DNA of 64,000 nt, taken from positions 1 through 64,000 of the forward strand of contig JAKSJD010000009.1 of assembly GCA_024398435.1 (NCBI GenBank). The letters run 5' to 3'. The stretch comes from Bacteroidaceae bacterium (GTDB lineage Bacteria > Bacteroidota > Bacteroidia > Bacteroidales > Bacteroidaceae). The notes under the pieces were generated by a model that was given only the letters and a program-made list of their open reading frames with translations, did no database searches and was not told the origin of the DNA. Of the stretch, positions 63,101 through 64,000 are shown one piece after another (position 1 is the stretch's first letter; the number at the start of each line of letters is the position of its first letter). The position numbers and the translations under genes are program-made.

Positions 63101-63579
63101 GTAAATCTTACATTGAAAACAGATGGAGCAATCTGGAATGAGAATACTTCATCATCGTTTTCGAAGATTTCCCACATTTCGCCCTGGAAGTTGTTCTGGT
63201 CAGAAGGAAGACCGTCACAATAACCAGCTGCATTACCATCCAAGAAAGTAGTCATCCAGCTTGACTTACTTGGTACAGAGTCGCGAAGAATGTAGTGAGG
63301 GAATTCAGCCCATTCTGCTTCGTTCTCTTCATCAACGAAATTCTTCTGGAAGTAGATCTTGATTGGGTTAGCACTAATACTCATCTGGGTACCCCATGCG
63401 TTACCAGCACAGAAGAAAGCCTGAGCTTCAACATTGTAGAGGTAGAAATAAGTACCAGATGTTTCAAAATCCTCGACTGTCTGGAAAGGAACAAACTTCA
63501 AAGCAGGCTGTACCCACTGAGCCATTGCTCCAACAGTCATCAGCATTGCGATGCTGAGTGAAAGTAATTTTTTCATCAT
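60163..63579 (-). CDS. Second giant secreted multidomain surface protein (1138 aa)
   Basis: The signal peptide is MMKKLLSLSIAMLMTVGAMAQ in two parts; an ATG at 63606 is in frame, but the signal starts at 63579, so that start is preferred. Two jelly-roll-like modules lie at about 305-455 and 640-830 (LIKNPSFDTTDEGWTF, then LPAGKYSIAVTAIA). They match the module type of the gene at 9313. Helical FIVAR-like spacers lie at about 460-560 and 835-950. The end (AAGIYTLSGAKVNSLQRGMNIIV, in parts) resembles a type IX sorting tail. No catalytic motif was seen. Likely a surface glycan-binding or matrix protein. Confidence 0.8.
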   Translation of the reverse strand: MMKKLLSLSIAMLMTVGAMAQWVQPALKFVPFQTVEDFETSGTYFYLYNVEAQAFFCAGNAWGTQMSISANPIKIYFQKNFVDEENEAEWAEFPHYILRDSVPSKSSWMTTFLDGNAAGYCDGLPSDQNNFQGEMWEIFENDDEVFSFQIAPSVFNVRFTDNEVRMGVDLSVEGNTVVSATLEPWNEPYEGAYAMDWSLVEAASYENLSEEFALYNRAMQLLELLDELKSEYADTEIDFTFAEGVFANTSSTMEELDSAMTNLNEGKAAADLERYYEEVNIILEGASQDDPRDGTQLIKNPSFDTTDEGWTFTIPNSSARGRQADHYTNGDVTINTFGQTWKNGAALSPGKISQVLPKLPAGKYSIAVTAIAVNQRNGDPTTGVELFAIGGTIETALKIATGNNAPERFEFNFVSDGGDVEIGLRVLEGTTANWVAVDDWELWFYGEFQGDPNQEILNDYIAVLEEKYAGIDDEFLNAEVKQALLDEIEKAKDATDGFKEEKALLEELAASVDASIADYQKFYSAMEYADNRRLEFEDTWPDLSELIADLLEFGVDGLSEEGWNQMYEDGTAESELCNNARETVEQIIADYISANLQPGDFVTPLIKNPDFKDGFDSWSNTGNRPAFGGKAGNGTNTLGDIEVLESGNAEVYCAAFDMFQTIKNMPKGSFTLTCQAFQRNQDNDRWVSDYFVGPEEGITAVLYANEFESKICNFAAGAQEEEVFHSSNESWESDIYNEVVGGYLPNSMTGANFFFNISPETYQVKVNFTLAEAGQDITIGLKNAHTNSWVIFDNFNLVYNGADAEAYKDAINDLVANLQNALPEDVIASSAAQAKVDAAITSLLAALASGDVTKCVDAIKEGTDALAYAKASVEAYAAVEKAYNDLNDALIKWGETAHDDAILAANEALADAEEAMASLNNTNEELAELVQKMNDCAKGLMPVIYDVDLLPEDFCSWDQPEAGAVKIGQAGCAYDVGISTGMPYGDGNVYYLNFADLSNANRLTIVATEGQPRCLFNRITDGGTVQVEVPRDADYWTITDNGDGSKTYVVDIARIVAEYGYCHLHAVKGANWVNTTVLSMKVGYGENDLPDAINTVKKATTIKAAGIYTLSGAKVNSLQRGMNIIVSEDGKVSKRFIK

Positions 63580-63747
63580 AATTGTTGATAATTGAAAGTT
63601 AAACATATAGTTATTTAAAAAAATTTCTTTGTGTCTCGGTTAAGTATGGAATATTCCCTGTGCCTATTTCAGCAGTAAGGCGGTTGTGTATTCTTTTCTA
63701 TATTTGTTCTGCAAATTAAACACTTTTTCACTGAATGACCAAACAAT

Positions 63748-63775
63748 TACACATTATTTTTATCATATACGCGCG
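63748..63775 (-). promoter_or_regulatory. Dispersed CGCGCG / AATAATGTGTA element, copy 4
   Basis: On the minus strand CGCGCG, A/T-rich sequence, then AATAATGTGTA, pointing to the gene ending at 60163. The ATG at 63754 opens an eight-codon Met-Cys ORF ending at 63728. Nothing else was recognised between 63580 and 63885. Confidence 0.55.
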
Positions 63776-63885
63776 AATAAAGCAAAAACATGTACGATTT
63801 TTCCGTATACTTTTCTTTTTTGGGGATTATTTTCAAAGAAGATAACGACATTTTATGGATTATTGTATCCGTATGGAGGAAAAGG

Positions 63886-63920
63886 AAACAAAAAAGAGCT
63901 TACTGAAGGGAAGCAAGCTC
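63886..63920 (-). terminator. Rho-independent terminator of a gene beyond the right edge
   Basis: On the minus strand GAGCTTGCT (63920-63912) pairs with AGTAAGCTC (63904-63896), one G-T pair, followed by TTTTTTG. The minus-strand gene it serves lies mostly or wholly outside the window; 63921-64000 has no recognisable gene. Confidence 0.75.
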
Positions 63921-64000
63921 TGTGAAATGATTGAAAAGGTGGGTTATTTGGTTGAGTTGTGAGAAATCTACGAAGCGAAACATTCCGTAAAGCAGGAATA

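Noticed and set aside
63781-63925. Small plus-strand ORFs near the right edge
   Set aside because: They run through the terminator at 63896-63920 and have no ribosome-binding site or recognisable motif.

Overview
The window looks like chromosomal DNA from a Bacteroidales bacterium, most likely Prevotella or a close relative. I infer this from several things seen in the sequence: promoters of the Bacteroidetes type (TTTG, 19-21 bp, TANNTTTG), HU-like proteins of the Bacteroides type, DUF4295 and DUF4270 genes, a eukaryote-type GT3 glycogen synthase, an Rnf operon led by an RseC-like gene, and secreted glycosidases and giant surface proteins with type IX-like C-termini. No phage, transposase, tRNA, rRNA or CRISPR array was found.

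Layout. 1-8590 (minus): two HU-like genes, rimO, ftsY, DUF4295-rpmG-rpmB, a thiamin operon under a TPP riboswitch (thiM, a thiE-tenA fusion, thiD, a PnuC-type transporter), then rpmA and rplU. 9313-13386 (plus): a giant surface protein. 13975-19451 (minus): a GH2 beta-galactosidase, a possible microprotein, a GT2 glycosyltransferase, a membrane protein and recR. 19919-23516 (plus): HU-like protein, SPOR lipoprotein, half-length starch-synthase-like protein, DUF4270 lipoprotein. 23821-30779 (minus): valS with glycogen synthase and alpha-glucan phosphorylase. 31127-44181 (plus): MecI/M56 pair, HU-like protein, cell-wall amidase, MCE protein, dnaA, B12-dependent nrdJ, folB, hexuronate-type MFS transporter. 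44467-53413 (minus): GH26 mannanase, EFR1 ferredoxin, corA, sugar kinase, mannose-1-phosphate guanylyltransferase, rpsP and a GH43-CBM-GH8 xylan enzyme. 53823-59555 (plus): complete Rnf operon. 60163-63579 (minus): a second giant surface protein.

The genes fit a saccharolytic gut anaerobe: extracellular breakdown of galactosides, mannan and xylan, glycogen storage, and Rnf-based energy conservation.

The most unusual content is between genes. Nine short arrays share an exact or near-exact 22-bp period. They fall into four sequence families (A-D) that share a nine-base core (TRARGYCAT) and differ in the other 13 bp. All four convergent gene junctions in the window carry at least one array; one further array lies in the mRNA leader of an HU-like gene. 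A second dispersed element (CGCGCG, an A/T tract, then AATAATGTGTA) lies upstream of genes, always in the gene's orientation, and always creates a short ORF beginning Met-Cys; two of these end at or within 2 bp of the next start codon. A third feature is a 26-bp perfect inverted repeat around a 284-bp, nearly pure A/T loop after the Rnf operon. I do not recognise any of these three as described elements.
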